DNA of 64,000 bases from Amycolatopsis methanolica 239 (GCF_000739085.1 NZ_CP009110.1:2604001-2668000); one strand, 5' to 3'. Positions 1-8,315 are shown, counted from the first letter of the stretch. Program-made: numbers and translations. The notes: generated by a model not told the origin, from the letters alone.

Positions 1-661
1 GGGCCACGGTCCTCGCGGTGGCCTGCGCGGCGGCGCTGTCGGCGGTGGTGATCCGCGCGGCCGACGCCCGCCGGGCCGCGGACGTCGCCGCGCGGGTCGC
101 TGAACCGCGCCCTCCTGCCGGTCAACCTGGCCACGCTGGTGGTAGTGACCGGGCACTTCGCCGTGTTCACCCACATCACCGTGACCGTCGCGGAATCCGT
201 CCACCTCACCGGTCCGGCGATCTCGGGCCTGCTGTTCGCGCACGGCGTGGCCGGCCTGCTCGGCCTGGTCCTGTTCGGCGGGCGGGTGGACAGCCACCCG
301 CGCGGCACCGCGCTGCTCGTCACGGCCGGTCTCGCGGCGACCGTGCTCGTGCTGCTGTTCGCCGGATCCGGGATGGTCGCGGCCGCCGCGGTCGTGTTGT
401 GGGCCGTGCCCGACGGCGGCATCGGCGTCGTGCTGCAGGCCGCCGTCCTGCGCGCGGCGGACCGGCCGGACCTGGCGTCCGCGGTCTACATCGTCGCCTT
501 CCAGGCCGGCATCGCCGGGGGCGCCGCGGTGGGCGGCGCCGCCCTCGACCACGGCGCCCTGCCCGCCGCGACAGCGCTGGCCGCGGGGTGCGGGCTCGCC
601 GCCAGGCTCGTCGTCCGCCGGTCCGCCGGTCCGCCGGTCCGCCGCGTTCCGGCGAACGTGA
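1..661 (+). pseudogene. MFS transporter, 3' part, frameshifted
   Basis: Major facilitator superfamily permease (inner-membrane drug or sugar efflux type), cut by the window edge. Hydrophobic helices are visible, but they lie in two frames. Bases 18-95 read in frame 3 as an Ala/Val-rich helix followed by an Arg-rich loop. From about base 97 the permease continues in frame 1 (SLNRALLPVNLATLVVVTGH, then about six more helices, ending near AATALAAGCGLAARLVVRRS). Without a second shift, frame 1 runs on to base 984, antisense through the next gene. In frame 2 a TGA lies at 659-661, 8 bases before the convergent neighbour ends. An octamer repeat at 614-645 lies just where a second shift would be needed. 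Seen: the frame break. Inferred: a degraded or slippage-prone gene; sequencing error is the alternative. Confidence 0.6.
614..645 (+). repeat. TCCGCCGG octamer tandem repeat
   Basis: Four head-to-tail copies of TCCGCCGG (614-621, 622-629, 630-637, 638-644 with the last base changed) sit at the 3' end of the MFS pseudogene. Eight is not a multiple of three, so gain or loss of units changes the reading frame. One extra copy, or two fewer, would bring translation to the TGA at 659-661. Confidence 0.85.
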
Positions 662-668
662 CGAGCCG

Positions 669-3167
669 TCAGCGCCTGCGGAAGACCGACCGCGGGAAGA
701 GCCGCCCGCGCCAGGACATCGGCGCGTTGCGCTGCAGGCTGCGGCGCAGGCCCTCGAACGCGGCGGCGAAGTCGTCGCCGGTGGACTGGCTGGGGGAGTA
801 CCACGAGCGCTCCACCACCCCGACCACCGTGCGCAGGTCGTTCTTCCCTGCGTCGTCCAGGTTGTGCTGCACGGCCATCTTCTGCGCCGCCGACCGCACC
901 GTGTCGCTCGGTGGGATCGGGATGCCACGGTCGGCGCACTCGTCCATCAGCTCCGCCCACGCCGCGTCCGCCGCTCCCGGCTGACGGGACGTGATCGCGT
1001 TCAGGCGGTGGCGCCGGTGGATCTCCCGCAGCACCGCGGGGGCCAGCCCGGCCACCGCGAGCAGCAACAGCACCAGCGCCAGCACCCAGTGCACCAGCCA
1101 CGCGGTGAGCACCACGGTGACCAGCCACGCCGCGGCCGCGGCCAGCGGCAGCCAGGACGCCGTGTGCCCGCGGAGCCTGCGGATCGCGACGAACGCGCCG
1201 ACCGTCAATGCCACCGCGATCAGCACCAGCACCAGCGCGATCCACCCGGTCCAGCCCGGCGCCGAGCCCGCGGGCGCGGCCTGTGTGCCGGCCGGGTTGG
1301 CGGCGCTGCCCTGGGTCTCGGGCGCCCCGGTCGGAGCGACCCGCGTGGTGGACACGCTCGGCACGTCCTGCTCCTCCGAGTCCGAGGACCCGCTGGAGGT
1401 CGTGTCGGACTGCAGGTAGGGCGGGACGTAGCCGCGGCCGTCGGAGCGCGGCGTCGGGTCGAAGCTGACCCAGCCCAGGTCGCCGAAGTACACCTCGACC
1501 CAGGCGTGTGCGTCCTGCGAGGTGATCATGCGCGAGTCGCCGTCGGCGTAGCCGGAGGTGAAGCCCACCGCGACCCGGGACGGGATGTTCAGCACCCGCA
1601 GCATCACGGCCATCGCGGAGGCGAACTGCTCGCAGAACCCGCGCTTGCCGTTGAGCAGGAAGTCGGCCAGCGCGTCGCTGTCGGTCGCGGCGGCCGTCTC
1701 GGTGTCGTAGGTGAACCCGTTCTCGGCGCTGAAGTACCGCCAGATAGCGCTCGCCCGGTCGAAGTCGGTGGACGCGCCCGCCGCCAGGTCCTGCGCGAGG
1801 CTGACCACGCGCGGGTCCACGCCGGTGATCTGGCTGTAGCTCGCCGGGATGTCGGTGCCGCGGGCGGTGGCCGACTCCAGCTGGCCCTTCGTCGGCTCGG
1901 CCAGCGACGCGGTCTCCACGTAGGCCGGGATCCGCTGCTTGCGCTCGCTGAACACGGCGCCGCTGGTCGGGTCGTAGTACCAGCCCTGGCCGACGCCCTG
2001 CAGGCCGCGCAGCTGCCCGTACACCGGCATCCACACGTCGACCCAGTTCAGCGGCTCGACCTGGATCTGGCGCGCCTCGCCCGCGCCGTCGTCGCCGGGC
2101 GCGGCGGGCAGCGGCTGGTTCGCCGGGAAACCGGCCGGCATCGGGCCGTCCGGCAGGCTCCAGCCGCGGTTGGGCCGGTACGTGTCGAGCGTGAACGCGC
2201 GCAGCAGGCGCTTGTCGTTGCCGAGGCCGCGGACGCGGAACAGGTCGACCGTGCTGCCCTGGTCGAGCATGCCGCGCAGCGAGGTGAACGGGTTGACGCC
2301 CAGCCCGCCGGAGCCGGCGCCCGCGCCGCTGCGGCCGCTGCCGGGCAGGCGCCCGACCGTGCCGACGGCGGTGAGCGCGGCGCCCGCGACCAGGCCCAGC
2401 ACCAGGGCGACCGCGACGACGGCCACCGGCGCGGACGCGGCGGCCGGGGCGTTGCCGAGGCCGGGGGCGTCGCGGTTGCGCCAGCGGCGGTGGCGGTGGT
2501 TGCCGTCGACGGCGAGCAGGCCCGCGAAGGCCGCCGCGCCGAGCAGGAACGTCCACCACGGGAGCATGTCGTCGGCCAGCGAGGCGGGCACCGCGTAGAC
2601 GCACAGCAGCACCAGGCCGGTGGCGGCGGGCGCGGAGGCGGCGACCGCGAGGGTGTCCACGAGCACCGCGACCAGGCCGATCGCGATGGTCACCAGGCAC
2701 AGGATCGGCGGGGTCGATTCGACCGGCGGCAGGCCCGTGCGGATCTGCTCGAACGCCGCGGTGAGCACGCCGTTGATCTCGTCGAACGCGGCGGGGCCCG
2801 GGATGACGCCGAGGATGCCGCTGCTGGTGAACACGCCCGTGATCAGCAGCAACAGCACGACGAGCTGGGCCAGCCCGACGACGGCGGTCGGCGTGCGGAT
2901 GGCCCGCAGCGCGAGCCCGGTGGCGGCGACGAGCACGACGGCGACCGTGACGTACCCGAGCCAGCCCACCCCGCCGACGACGCCGGTCAGCGAGGTGGAG
3001 GCGCACAGGGTGGCCACCCCGGCGGCGATCGGCGCGAGGACGGACCCCCGCCACTGCGGCGGCGGCTCGACGACGCGCTGCGTGGGCCGGTGCAGCTCCG
3101 GCCGTCCCGGCGGCGGGGCGTCGGGCTGCTGATCGGGCCGCGGCGGGCGGCCGGTCAGGGTGGTCAC
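669..3167 (-). CDS. TgpA-like membrane protein with transglutaminase domain
   Basis: Large membrane protein of the DUF3488/transglutaminase-like (TgpA) family, 832 aa from GTG 3167, chosen for the GGGGGA upstream; an open frame extends further to 3320. An N-terminal block of about six to seven membrane helices (about residues 40-270) is followed by an external transglutaminase core and, after another membrane segment, a cytoplasmic tail resembling DUF4129. Catalytic residues are visible: Cys512 in GFCEQFASAM, His554 in DAHAWVEV and Asp570 in VSFDPTP. It is last in an operon after MoxR and DUF58 genes, a conserved trio in actinobacteria. The family is thought to act on envelope proteins; the substrate here is unknown. 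The C-terminal end lies 8 bases from a convergent MFS remnant. Confidence 0.88.
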   Translation of the reverse strand: MTTLTGRPPRPDQQPDAPPPGRPELHRPTQRVVEPPPQWRGSVLAPIAAGVATLCASTSLTGVVGGVGWLGYVTVAVVLVAATGLALRAIRTPTAVVGLAQLVVLLLLITGVFTSSGILGVIPGPAAFDEINGVLTAAFEQIRTGLPPVESTPPILCLVTIAIGLVAVLVDTLAVAASAPAATGLVLLCVYAVPASLADDMLPWWTFLLGAAAFAGLLAVDGNHRHRRWRNRDAPGLGNAPAAASAPVAVVAVALVLGLVAGAALTAVGTVGRLPGSGRSGAGAGSGGLGVNPFTSLRGMLDQGSTVDLFRVRGLGNDKRLLRAFTLDTYRPNRGWSLPDGPMPAGFPANQPLPAAPGDDGAGEARQIQVEPLNWVDVWMPVYGQLRGLQGVGQGWYYDPTSGAVFSERKQRIPAYVETASLAEPTKGQLESATARGTDIPASYSQITGVDPRVVSLAQDLAAGASTDFDRASAIWRYFSAENGFTYDTETAAATDSDALADFLLNGKRGFCEQFASAMAVMLRVLNIPSRVAVGFTSGYADGDSRMITSQDAHAWVEVYFGDLGWVSFDPTPRSDGRGYVPPYLQSDTTSSGSSDSEEQDVPSVSTTRVAPTGAPETQGSAANPAGTQAAPAGSAPGWTGWIALVLVLIAVALTVGAFVAIRRLRGHTASWLPLAAAAAWLVTVVLTAWLVHWVLALVLLLLAVAGLAPAVLREIHRRHRLNAITSRQPGAADAAWAELMDECADRGIPIPPSDTVRSAAQKMAVQHNLDDAGKNDLRTVVGVVERSWYSPSQSTGDDFAAAFEGLRRSLQRNAPMSWRGRLFPRSVFRRR

Positions 3168-3191
3168 AGCGTTCCCCCGGAGATGCGGTGT

Positions 3192-3212
3192 GCCGGAGCG
3201 GAGCGCTCCGGC
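3192..3212 (-). terminator. GC hairpin before transglutaminase gene
   Basis: Perfect 8-bp inverted repeat GCCGGAGC / GCTCCGGC with a 5-base loop in the gap between the DUF58 stop and the transglutaminase start. It could be a partial terminator or processing site within the operon. No U tract follows. Confidence 0.4.
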
Positions 3213-3248
3213 CGTGCGGAAGCAGGCGCCCGGCGCGTCGGAGGGCGA

Positions 3249-3297
3249 ACTCGCGCTCCTGAATGCGGGACTCGCGGCGCTGGGCGTGGGACTCGCG
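3249..3297. repeat. 21-base-period GACTCGCG repeat, locus A
   Basis: The word ACTCGCG occurs at 3249, 3270 and 3291, exactly 21 bases apart, within the non-coding gap between DUF58 and the transglutaminase gene. The unit is roughly GGGACTCGCGgcgctgggcgt. The same unit forms a larger inverted array at 8164-8269. It does not encode a conserved peptide here. Confidence 0.75.
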
Positions 3298-3309
3298 CGC
3301 GGGGGGTGC

Positions 3310-4584
3310 TCACAGCGCACCTCCGATCAGCGAGCCGCGTCCGGCGGCCGTGCGGCACAGGTCGGCCCACACCTGCGGCATCGAGGTGTTCGGGCCGGCC
3401 ACCACGACTCCCCAGCCCGCCGCGCGCAGCAGCGCCGCCGATTCCTCCGTCGCCGCCGCGCGGTGCTCGGGCGCGCTCACCCCGCCGGACCACGCCGGGG
3501 TGTCCAGCAGCACCGCCAGGCTCCGGATGCCGCGCGGCCGGAACCGCGCCAGCTCGGTCACCGCCTGGTTCGACACGGTGCCCAGGATCGCGATCAGCTC
3601 CTGTCCCTCGGCCGGGTCGTGGCCCGTCGTCAGGTCGCGCTGGTGTGCCGGCTGCAGCGCGGCGAGCGCGTCGAGCAGGACGTTGTCGTAGCCCTCGCCG
3701 CCGTCGCCGGGCACGTCGGCCAGCGGTTTGCCGTGCTCGGTGACCAGGCGGACCCGGTGCCCGGCCCGCCGCACGTGCAGGCACACGCTCGCCGCGAACG
3801 AGATCGCCCACTCCAGGCTCGCGGCCGGGCCGGTGCCGTGGTGCGCGGCGGCCCGGTGGTCCAGCAGGACGGTGGTCCCGCCGCGCCACGGCCGCTCCTC
3901 GACCCGCACCATGATCTCATCGCGCCGGGCGGTGGAGCGCCAGTGCACCTTGCGCAGGTCGTCGCCCTGGCGGTACTGCCGCACCACCACGTCGGTCTCG
4001 CCCTGGCCCGCGCGCAGCCGCACGCTGCCGTCGTCGCCCGCGCCGATCCCGGCGCCGCTGGGCAGCCCCCACAGGGACACCACCTTCGGCACCACGACCA
4101 GCCGCGAGTGCGCGATCAGCTCGCGGTCGAACTCGCACAGGCCGAACGGGTCGGTCAGCGTCGCGCGCAGCGGGCCGACCTGCTGGATCCCGCGCATCAT
4201 CGGCTGGATCGGGTAGCGCAGCGCGATGACCCGCCCGTGCGGCAGCCGCTCCACGACGAACCGCGGCCGCGAACCCAGCGCGTAGGGCACGCCGTCCTCG
4301 AGCAGCACCTCACCGGCCGGCAGCTTGCCGTCGCGCCACAGCGCCAGCTCCACCTCGCCGGCCGAACCGGCGGAAACCCGCTCGGGCAGCAGCTTGCGGG
4401 ACGCGCCGATGCGCACCCGCGACGCCGCGATGAACAGGGCGACCAGCAGCGGCAGCGCGATCACGAACACGGCGACCCGCAACAGGTCGCGCTCGTTGAG
4501 CACCACCGCGCACACCGCGGCCGCCACGCCGGCGGCGAGCAGGCACCGCCCCCGCGTGGTCAGCCCGGACAGCGACCGGAACAC
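3310..4584 (-). CDS. DUF58 domain-containing protein
   Basis: Protein of 424 aa with two N-terminal membrane helices (about residues 12-55) and a cytoplasmic DUF58 domain carrying the family signature (YRQGDDLRKVHWRSTARRDE, about residues 225-244), followed by a vWA-like fold. DUF58 proteins are nearly always encoded beside MoxR ATPases and are thought to be their partners in folding or activating envelope complexes. The start lies 6 bases after the moxR stop, so the two genes are probably co-transcribed and coupled. The substrate of the pair is not known. Confidence 0.9.
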   Translation of the reverse strand: MFRSLSGLTTRGRCLLAAGVAAAVCAVVLNERDLLRVAVFVIALPLLVALFIAASRVRIGASRKLLPERVSAGSAGEVELALWRDGKLPAGEVLLEDGVPYALGSRPRFVVERLPHGRVIALRYPIQPMMRGIQQVGPLRATLTDPFGLCEFDRELIAHSRLVVVPKVVSLWGLPSGAGIGAGDDGSVRLRAGQGETDVVVRQYRQGDDLRKVHWRSTARRDEIMVRVEERPWRGGTTVLLDHRAAAHHGTGPAASLEWAISFAASVCLHVRRAGHRVRLVTEHGKPLADVPGDGGEGYDNVLLDALAALQPAHQRDLTTGHDPAEGQELIAILGTVSNQAVTELARFRPRGIRSLAVLLDTPAWSGGVSAPEHRAAATEESAALLRAAGWGVVVAGPNTSMPQVWADLCRTAAGRGSLIGGAL

Positions 4585-4590
4585 GGCCGT

Positions 4591-5679
4591 CTACCGGCGG
4601 CCGGCGGTCTGCGGGTGACCGCCCTGGGGCACCGGGACCCGGTGCAGCACCGCGCGGACCACGTCGGTGGCGGAGCGGCGGGCCGCGTGCGCCTCCGTGG
4701 TCAGCACCAGCCGGTGCGCGAGCACCGGGACGGCGACCGCGTGCAGGTCGTCCGGGACGACGAAGTCGCGGCCGGACAACGCGGCCTGGGCGCGCGCCGA
4801 GCGGACCAGCTGCAGCGTGGCCCGCGGCGACGCGCCGAGCCGGATCTCCGGCACCTGCCGGGTGGCCGCGACCAGGTCGACGGCGTACTTGCGCACGTCC
4901 GGCGCGATGTGCACCCCGCGGACCTGCTGGATGAGGCGGTGCAGGGTGGCCGCGTCGGACACCGGCTGCAGGTCGGCCAGCGGGTCGTGACCGGAGTGCT
5001 CGTCGACCATGGCCAGCTCGGCCTGCTGGTCCGGGTAGCCGATCGACACGCGCGCGGTGAACCGGTCGCGCTGCGCCTCGGGCAGGGCGTAGGTGCCCTC
5101 CATCTCGATCGGGTTCTGGGTGGCGATCACCATGAAGGGGTCGTCGAGGCGGTAGGTCGTGGTGTCGACCGTGACCTGCTTCTCCTCCATGCACTCCAGC
5201 AGCGCCGACTGGGTCTTCGGCGACGCGCGGTTGATCTCGTCGCCCACCACGATGTTGGCGAACACCGGGCCGGGCCGGAACTCGAAACCGCCGGTCTGCC
5301 GGTTGTAGATGGACACGCCGGTGACGTCGCTGGGCAGCAGGTCGGGCGTGAACTGGATGCGGCTGACCGTGCAGTCGATCGACCGGGCGAGCGCCTTGGC
5401 CAGCGAGGTCTTGCCGACGCCCGGCACGTCCTCGACCAGCAGGTGGCCCTCGGCCAGGAGCGTCACCAGCGCGACGCGCACCACCTCGGGCTTGCCGACG
5501 AGCACCCGCTCGACGTTGGCCGCGATGCGGCGCATGGTCTCGTGCAGCTCACCGTGCCCGTTGTGGCTGATGGGCAGGCCGTGCGCGGGGCTCGCACCGC
5601 CGGGGTGGTACGGCGCTTGCCCGGGCGCCTGCTCGCCGGTGTACTCCCCGGGCGATGCAGGCTGTGTCCTCGACGTCAC
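4591..5679 (-). CDS. MoxR-family AAA+ ATPase
   Basis: Cytoplasmic AAA+ chaperone-like ATPase of the MoxR family, 362 aa. The Walker A motif is GVGKTSLAKAL (about residues 85-95), Walker B is VVGDEINRA, and sensor 1 is VIATQNPIEMEGTY, typical of MoxR. The first 45 residues are a low-complexity Gly/Pro/His linker. GTG 5679 was chosen because AGGAGGT lies just upstream. It is the first gene of the minus-strand operon with DUF58 and transglutaminase proteins, an arrangement widely conserved in actinobacteria. The role is assigned from family and neighbourhood; the client complex is unknown. Confidence 0.93.
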   Translation of the reverse strand: MTSRTQPASPGEYTGEQAPGQAPYHPGGASPAHGLPISHNGHGELHETMRRIAANVERVLVGKPEVVRVALVTLLAEGHLLVEDVPGVGKTSLAKALARSIDCTVSRIQFTPDLLPSDVTGVSIYNRQTGGFEFRPGPVFANIVVGDEINRASPKTQSALLECMEEKQVTVDTTTYRLDDPFMVIATQNPIEMEGTYALPEAQRDRFTARVSIGYPDQQAELAMVDEHSGHDPLADLQPVSDAATLHRLIQQVRGVHIAPDVRKYAVDLVAATRQVPEIRLGASPRATLQLVRSARAQAALSGRDFVVPDDLHAVAVPVLAHRLVLTTEAHAARRSATDVVRAVLHRVPVPQGGHPQTAGRR

Positions 5680-5878
5680 TCGACCTCCTGGTGCCGAAGC
5701 CCTTTTTCAAAACCGGAACACGGGTGCGGCCCGCCTGAACCGCGCCGCGGCGCGGAAGGATCTCACAGCCGGGGACGGAGGTGACGCCCGCGGTCGCCCG
5801 CCCCGGCACCCAGCCTGGCATCCAGTGTGTCAAACCCGGGCCAAGTCGGTCCAAGAACCCTGAAATCGTTTCGGGCGC

Positions 5879-5884
5879 TATGCT
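5879..5884 (+). promoter_or_regulatory. Candidate -10 for the ESX-like cassette
   Basis: TATGCT about 45 bases before the start at 5929, in the divergent gap between moxR and the ESX-like genes. No good -35 was seen, so this is a weak assignment. Confidence 0.3.
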
Positions 5885-5928
5885 GCGTTCCGGAACCGGT
5901 CGGCTACCGAGAGGTGCGAACAGAACCG

Positions 5929-6279
5929 ATGACCGACACGCGCGGCGGCCTGAACGTGAACGCGGGGGCGTTCGCGGTCTCGCCCGAGCTGGCGGCCGGG
6001 GCCTATCAGCAGATCAGCCAGCTGCAGGACGTCGTCGGCGAAATGGTGCGCGAGGCCAGGGTGCTGGGCCGCACCGTGCCGCTGGGTGGCGGGTACGCCG
6101 GCGAGGTCGGCGAGTTCATGGCCCGGTACGGGCTGGGCGGCCCCGGTTCGGCCGCCGACTCGCTGATCCGGTTCGGCCAGGAGCTGGAGACGCTCAAGAC
6201 GAACATCCGCCGCGCGCTGAAGCGGTACTCGGACAGCGACGACGACGCCGCCGAGGGCGTCGACTGCAGCGGTGGCTGA
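5929..6279 (+). CDS. Small ESX/WXG100-like alpha-helical protein
   Basis: Protein of 116 aa, not matched to a named family with certainty. It looks like two long helices with a Gly-rich turn in the middle (TVPLGGGYAGEVGEFMARYG), no signal peptide, and a charged tail. Size and helical layout resemble type VII secretion substrates or their partners, and EspG and PPE-like genes follow on the same strand. ATG 5929 was chosen over an upstream in-frame GTG because the family-like sequence begins here and GAGAGG precedes it at a loose distance. Its end overlaps the lipoprotein gene, so the four genes probably form one operon. Confidence 0.7.
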   Translation: MTDTRGGLNVNAGAFAVSPELAAGAYQQISQLQDVVGEMVREARVLGRTVPLGGGYAGEVGEFMARYGLGGPGSAADSLIRFGQELETLKTNIRRALKRYSDSDDDAAEGVDCSGG

Positions 6280-6817
6280 GCGGATGCGCGGTGTGGTGGT
6301 CGTGCTCGCCGGGGCCGGGCTGCTGCTCGCCGCGTGCGGGCAGCCGGCTTCGCAGCCCGCCGCGCCGCCGTCGTCCACCTCCGCGTCTTCGTCGCCGAGC
6401 GCACCGCCGTCGCCGCCCGGGCTGGCCGGGTTGAAGCCGTGCGAGCTGCTGTCCGCGACCGACCGCTCCACCGCCGGGCTGACCTCGCTGGGCGAGGAGA
6501 AGACGATCGGTGCGGACCGGGCCTGCGACTGGACCGAGCCCGGCACGTTCGGCGTCACCGTCACGCTCGCCGAGAACGCCCCGCTGAACTCGCTGGAGAT
6601 CGACAAGGGCACCGGCAAGCGCGTGACCGTCGGGGCACACAAGGGTTTCCGGGTGTCCGACCGCAGCGCCGGGGACGGCACCTGCGCGGTCCTGCTCGGC
6701 GTCGGCCAGGAGGCCAGCGTGCAGGTGGACGTGACCAACACGGGCTTCGAGGACACCCCGCTCGCGTGCGAGCGGGCCGACACCGTGGCCCGGCTGATCG
6801 AGCCGAAACTGCCCTGA
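6272..6817 (+). CDS. DUF3558-type lipoprotein
   Basis: Secreted lipoprotein of 181 aa. The signal peptide ends in a lipobox LLAAC with Cys22, followed by a Ser/Pro/Ala-rich spacer (residues 25-50) and a folded domain with four further Cys (PCELL, RACDW, GTCAV, LACER) that can form two disulfides. This matches the actinobacterial DUF3558 family, often found beside ESX-type genes. GTG 6272 overlaps the upstream stop by 8 bases; ATG 6284 is an equally plausible start that also leaves a good signal peptide. The function of the family is unknown. Confidence 0.82.
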   Translation: MAERMRGVVVVLAGAGLLLAACGQPASQPAAPPSSTSASSSPSAPPSPPGLAGLKPCELLSATDRSTAGLTSLGEEKTIGADRACDWTEPGTFGVTVTLAENAPLNSLEIDKGTGKRVTVGAHKGFRVSDRSAGDGTCAVLLGVGQEASVQVDVTNTGFEDTPLACERADTVARLIEPKLP

Positions 6818-6827
6818 GGGAGCCAGC

Positions 6828-7385
6828 GTGAACCAGGTGCCCGAGCCGACGCGGCGGTACGAGTCCTACAGCCACGAGGCGATGGCGGCCGAGGTCGCCG
6901 ACGGCAACGACCCCGCCACCGCGGGCCGGATCGGCGAGCAGTGGGCGGGGCTGGCCGCGCGGCTGCGCGAGTCGGCGCAGGCGCTGGGCGCGATCTCGAC
7001 ACGGGCGGGCGAGGCGTTCGACGGGCCCGCCGGGGAGGCGCTGCGCCGGACCCTGGCCAAGGCCGAGAGCTGGTCCGGGCACGCCACCGAGCTGTCGCGG
7101 TGCCTGTCCGACGCGGTCGGGCGCCAGGCCGGGATAGCGGCGCGGGCGCGGGACGAGATGCCGCCGCCGGTGCCCTACGACCCGGCGGCCATGATCCGGG
7201 AGGCTGCGGCGAGCGGGAGTTTCGCGGTGCTGGCCGGACTGTCGGACGCGATGGAGCAGCGGCGGGCGGCCGCCGAGGAGGCCCGCCAGAAGGCGATCGA
7301 CGTGCTCAACGCCCGTGACGCCGCGCTGCGCGAGTCGGTGCCGGGCCGGTTCTTCGACGAGCCGCCGGAGCTGGGGGAGCGGTGA
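6828..7385 (+). CDS. PPE/ESX-like helical protein
   Basis: Protein of 185 aa, predicted almost wholly helical with long amphipathic helices and no signal peptide. It resembles the PPE-like or WXG-type substrates of Pseudonocardiaceae: a central helical hairpin around residues 35-95 (GRIGEQWAGLAARLRESAQA) and a Pro-rich turn (PPPVPYDP) before a third coiled region. GTG 6828 is preceded by GAGGGAG. The stop overlaps the start of the EspG gene by 4 bases (GTGA), so the two proteins are likely made together, as expected for a substrate and its chaperone. The assignment rests on fold impression and context. Confidence 0.7.
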   Translation: MNQVPEPTRRYESYSHEAMAAEVADGNDPATAGRIGEQWAGLAARLRESAQALGAISTRAGEAFDGPAGEALRRTLAKAESWSGHATELSRCLSDAVGRQAGIAARARDEMPPPVPYDPAAMIREAAASGSFAVLAGLSDAMEQRRAAAEEARQKAIDVLNARDAALRESVPGRFFDEPPELGER

Positions 7386-8095
7386 TCCGCGTCTCGGCGT
7401 CCGCGTTCGACATTCTGTGGCACGACCTCGGGTACGACCGGGTGCCGTCGCCGCTGGAGGTCCGCAGTGTCGGCGTGACCGAGGCGGAGCGCGCCGAGAT
7501 CCGCCGCGCGGTGCATGCGAACCTGGCCGAGCGGGGCTTGCTGGATGGCGGTCGGCTGGACTCCGCGCTGGAGTCGCGGCTGGCGACGCTGGCGTCCGCG
7601 GAGGTCTACGTCGAGTGCGAGGCGCTGCCCGAGCTGGACGCGGAGGCGCCGTTCCGGGCGGTGGCCGCGGCCGGCGGCAGGCGGGGCGTGCTGGCGGCGC
7701 AGCCGAGCCGGACGATCGGGCTGTCCGGGATCCGCGACACGGAGATCTTCACGGCGGTCGTCGACCTGCTGCCCCCGCTGGAGCCCGGGCCCGGCTACGG
7801 GGTCAGCCTGCCGGCCGACGCCCTCGCCGGGGACGGTGCTTCGCGTGCCGCCGCACGCCAGTTGGAGGAAGTGCGGGCGATCCAGTCCCGGCCGGTGCTT
7901 GGTGCGGGCCAGTTCACGGTGCGGGCGCGCGCGGATGGACGGCCGCGGCGGGTCGGCGGGGTGAGCTGGTTCCGCACTGATCAGGGGGCGTACCTGGGCA
8001 CGGTCGAACCGGGCCGCGGGGGAGCCACCTGGGTGAACGTGGTGCCCACCGACTCGGCCCGGCTCGCCGCACGGCTGGCGGAGCTGCTCGGCTGA
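7382..8095 (+). CDS. EspG-family ESX secretion chaperone
   Basis: Protein of 237 aa that matches the EspG family, cytosolic chaperones that bind the tip of PE/PPE-type substrates and deliver them to type VII secretion. Visible family features are the N-terminal strand FDILWHDLG, a central helical segment (residues 35-85) and the C-terminal block WFRTDQGAYLGTV with a late VNVVPTDSARLAARL helix. It overlaps the PPE-like gene by 4 bases. No EccC ATPase or membrane ESX gene lies in this window, so the secretion machine must be encoded elsewhere if this cassette is functional. Confidence 0.82.
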   Translation: MIRVSASAFDILWHDLGYDRVPSPLEVRSVGVTEAERAEIRRAVHANLAERGLLDGGRLDSALESRLATLASAEVYVECEALPELDAEAPFRAVAAAGGRRGVLAAQPSRTIGLSGIRDTEIFTAVVDLLPPLEPGPGYGVSLPADALAGDGASRAAARQLEEVRAIQSRPVLGAGQFTVRARADGRPRRVGGVSWFRTDQGAYLGTVEPGRGGATWVNVVPTDSARLAARLAELLG

Positions 8096-8163
8096 TGCCG
8101 ACCCCGATGCGAAGGCCAAAGCAACCGGCCACCCAGCTCACGCAGCCGCGCACGTCGCGCGCG

Positions 8164-8269
8164 GAACTCGCGCCGCCGAGGGGGAACTCGCGCGTTTGAG
8201 CGTGGGACTCGCGGGGCTCTCGCGAGTCCCACGCTCGTGGGTGCGAGTTCTGCGGTTGTGGGGGCGAGA
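8164..8269. repeat. Inverted array of the 21-base GACTCGCG repeat, locus B
   Basis: Three forward words ACTCGC at 8166, 8186 and 8207 are answered by three inverted words GCGAG(T/A) at 8222, 8243 and 8264, spaced 20-21 and exactly 21 bases. The centre is a perfect 15-bp inverted repeat (8199-8213 against 8221-8235, AGCGTGGGACTCGCG) with a 7-base loop; one further G-C pair extends it. The array could fold into a long hairpin and end transcription of the EspG operon, but its copies at 3249-3297 suggest a dispersed genomic repeat. Confidence 0.85.
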
Positions 8270-8315
8270 TCGCCCTTGCGTTCGGAAGGTTTTGGTCGGG
8301 CACGCTCGCCGGCCG

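Noticed and set aside
3168-3320. N-terminal extension of the transglutaminase protein to 3320
   Set aside because: The extra 51 residues translate the 21-base repeat and a hairpin; GTG 3167 has a proper ribosome binding site.
18-3743. 1241-codon open frame on the plus strand
   Set aside because: It is rich in Arg/Gly/Ala/Pro with no domain and lies antisense to clear transglutaminase and DUF58 genes; a shadow of high GC.
8164-8269. Possible CRISPR-like array
   Set aside because: Units are only about 21 bases, half are inverted, there are no unique spacers of constant length and no cas genes.
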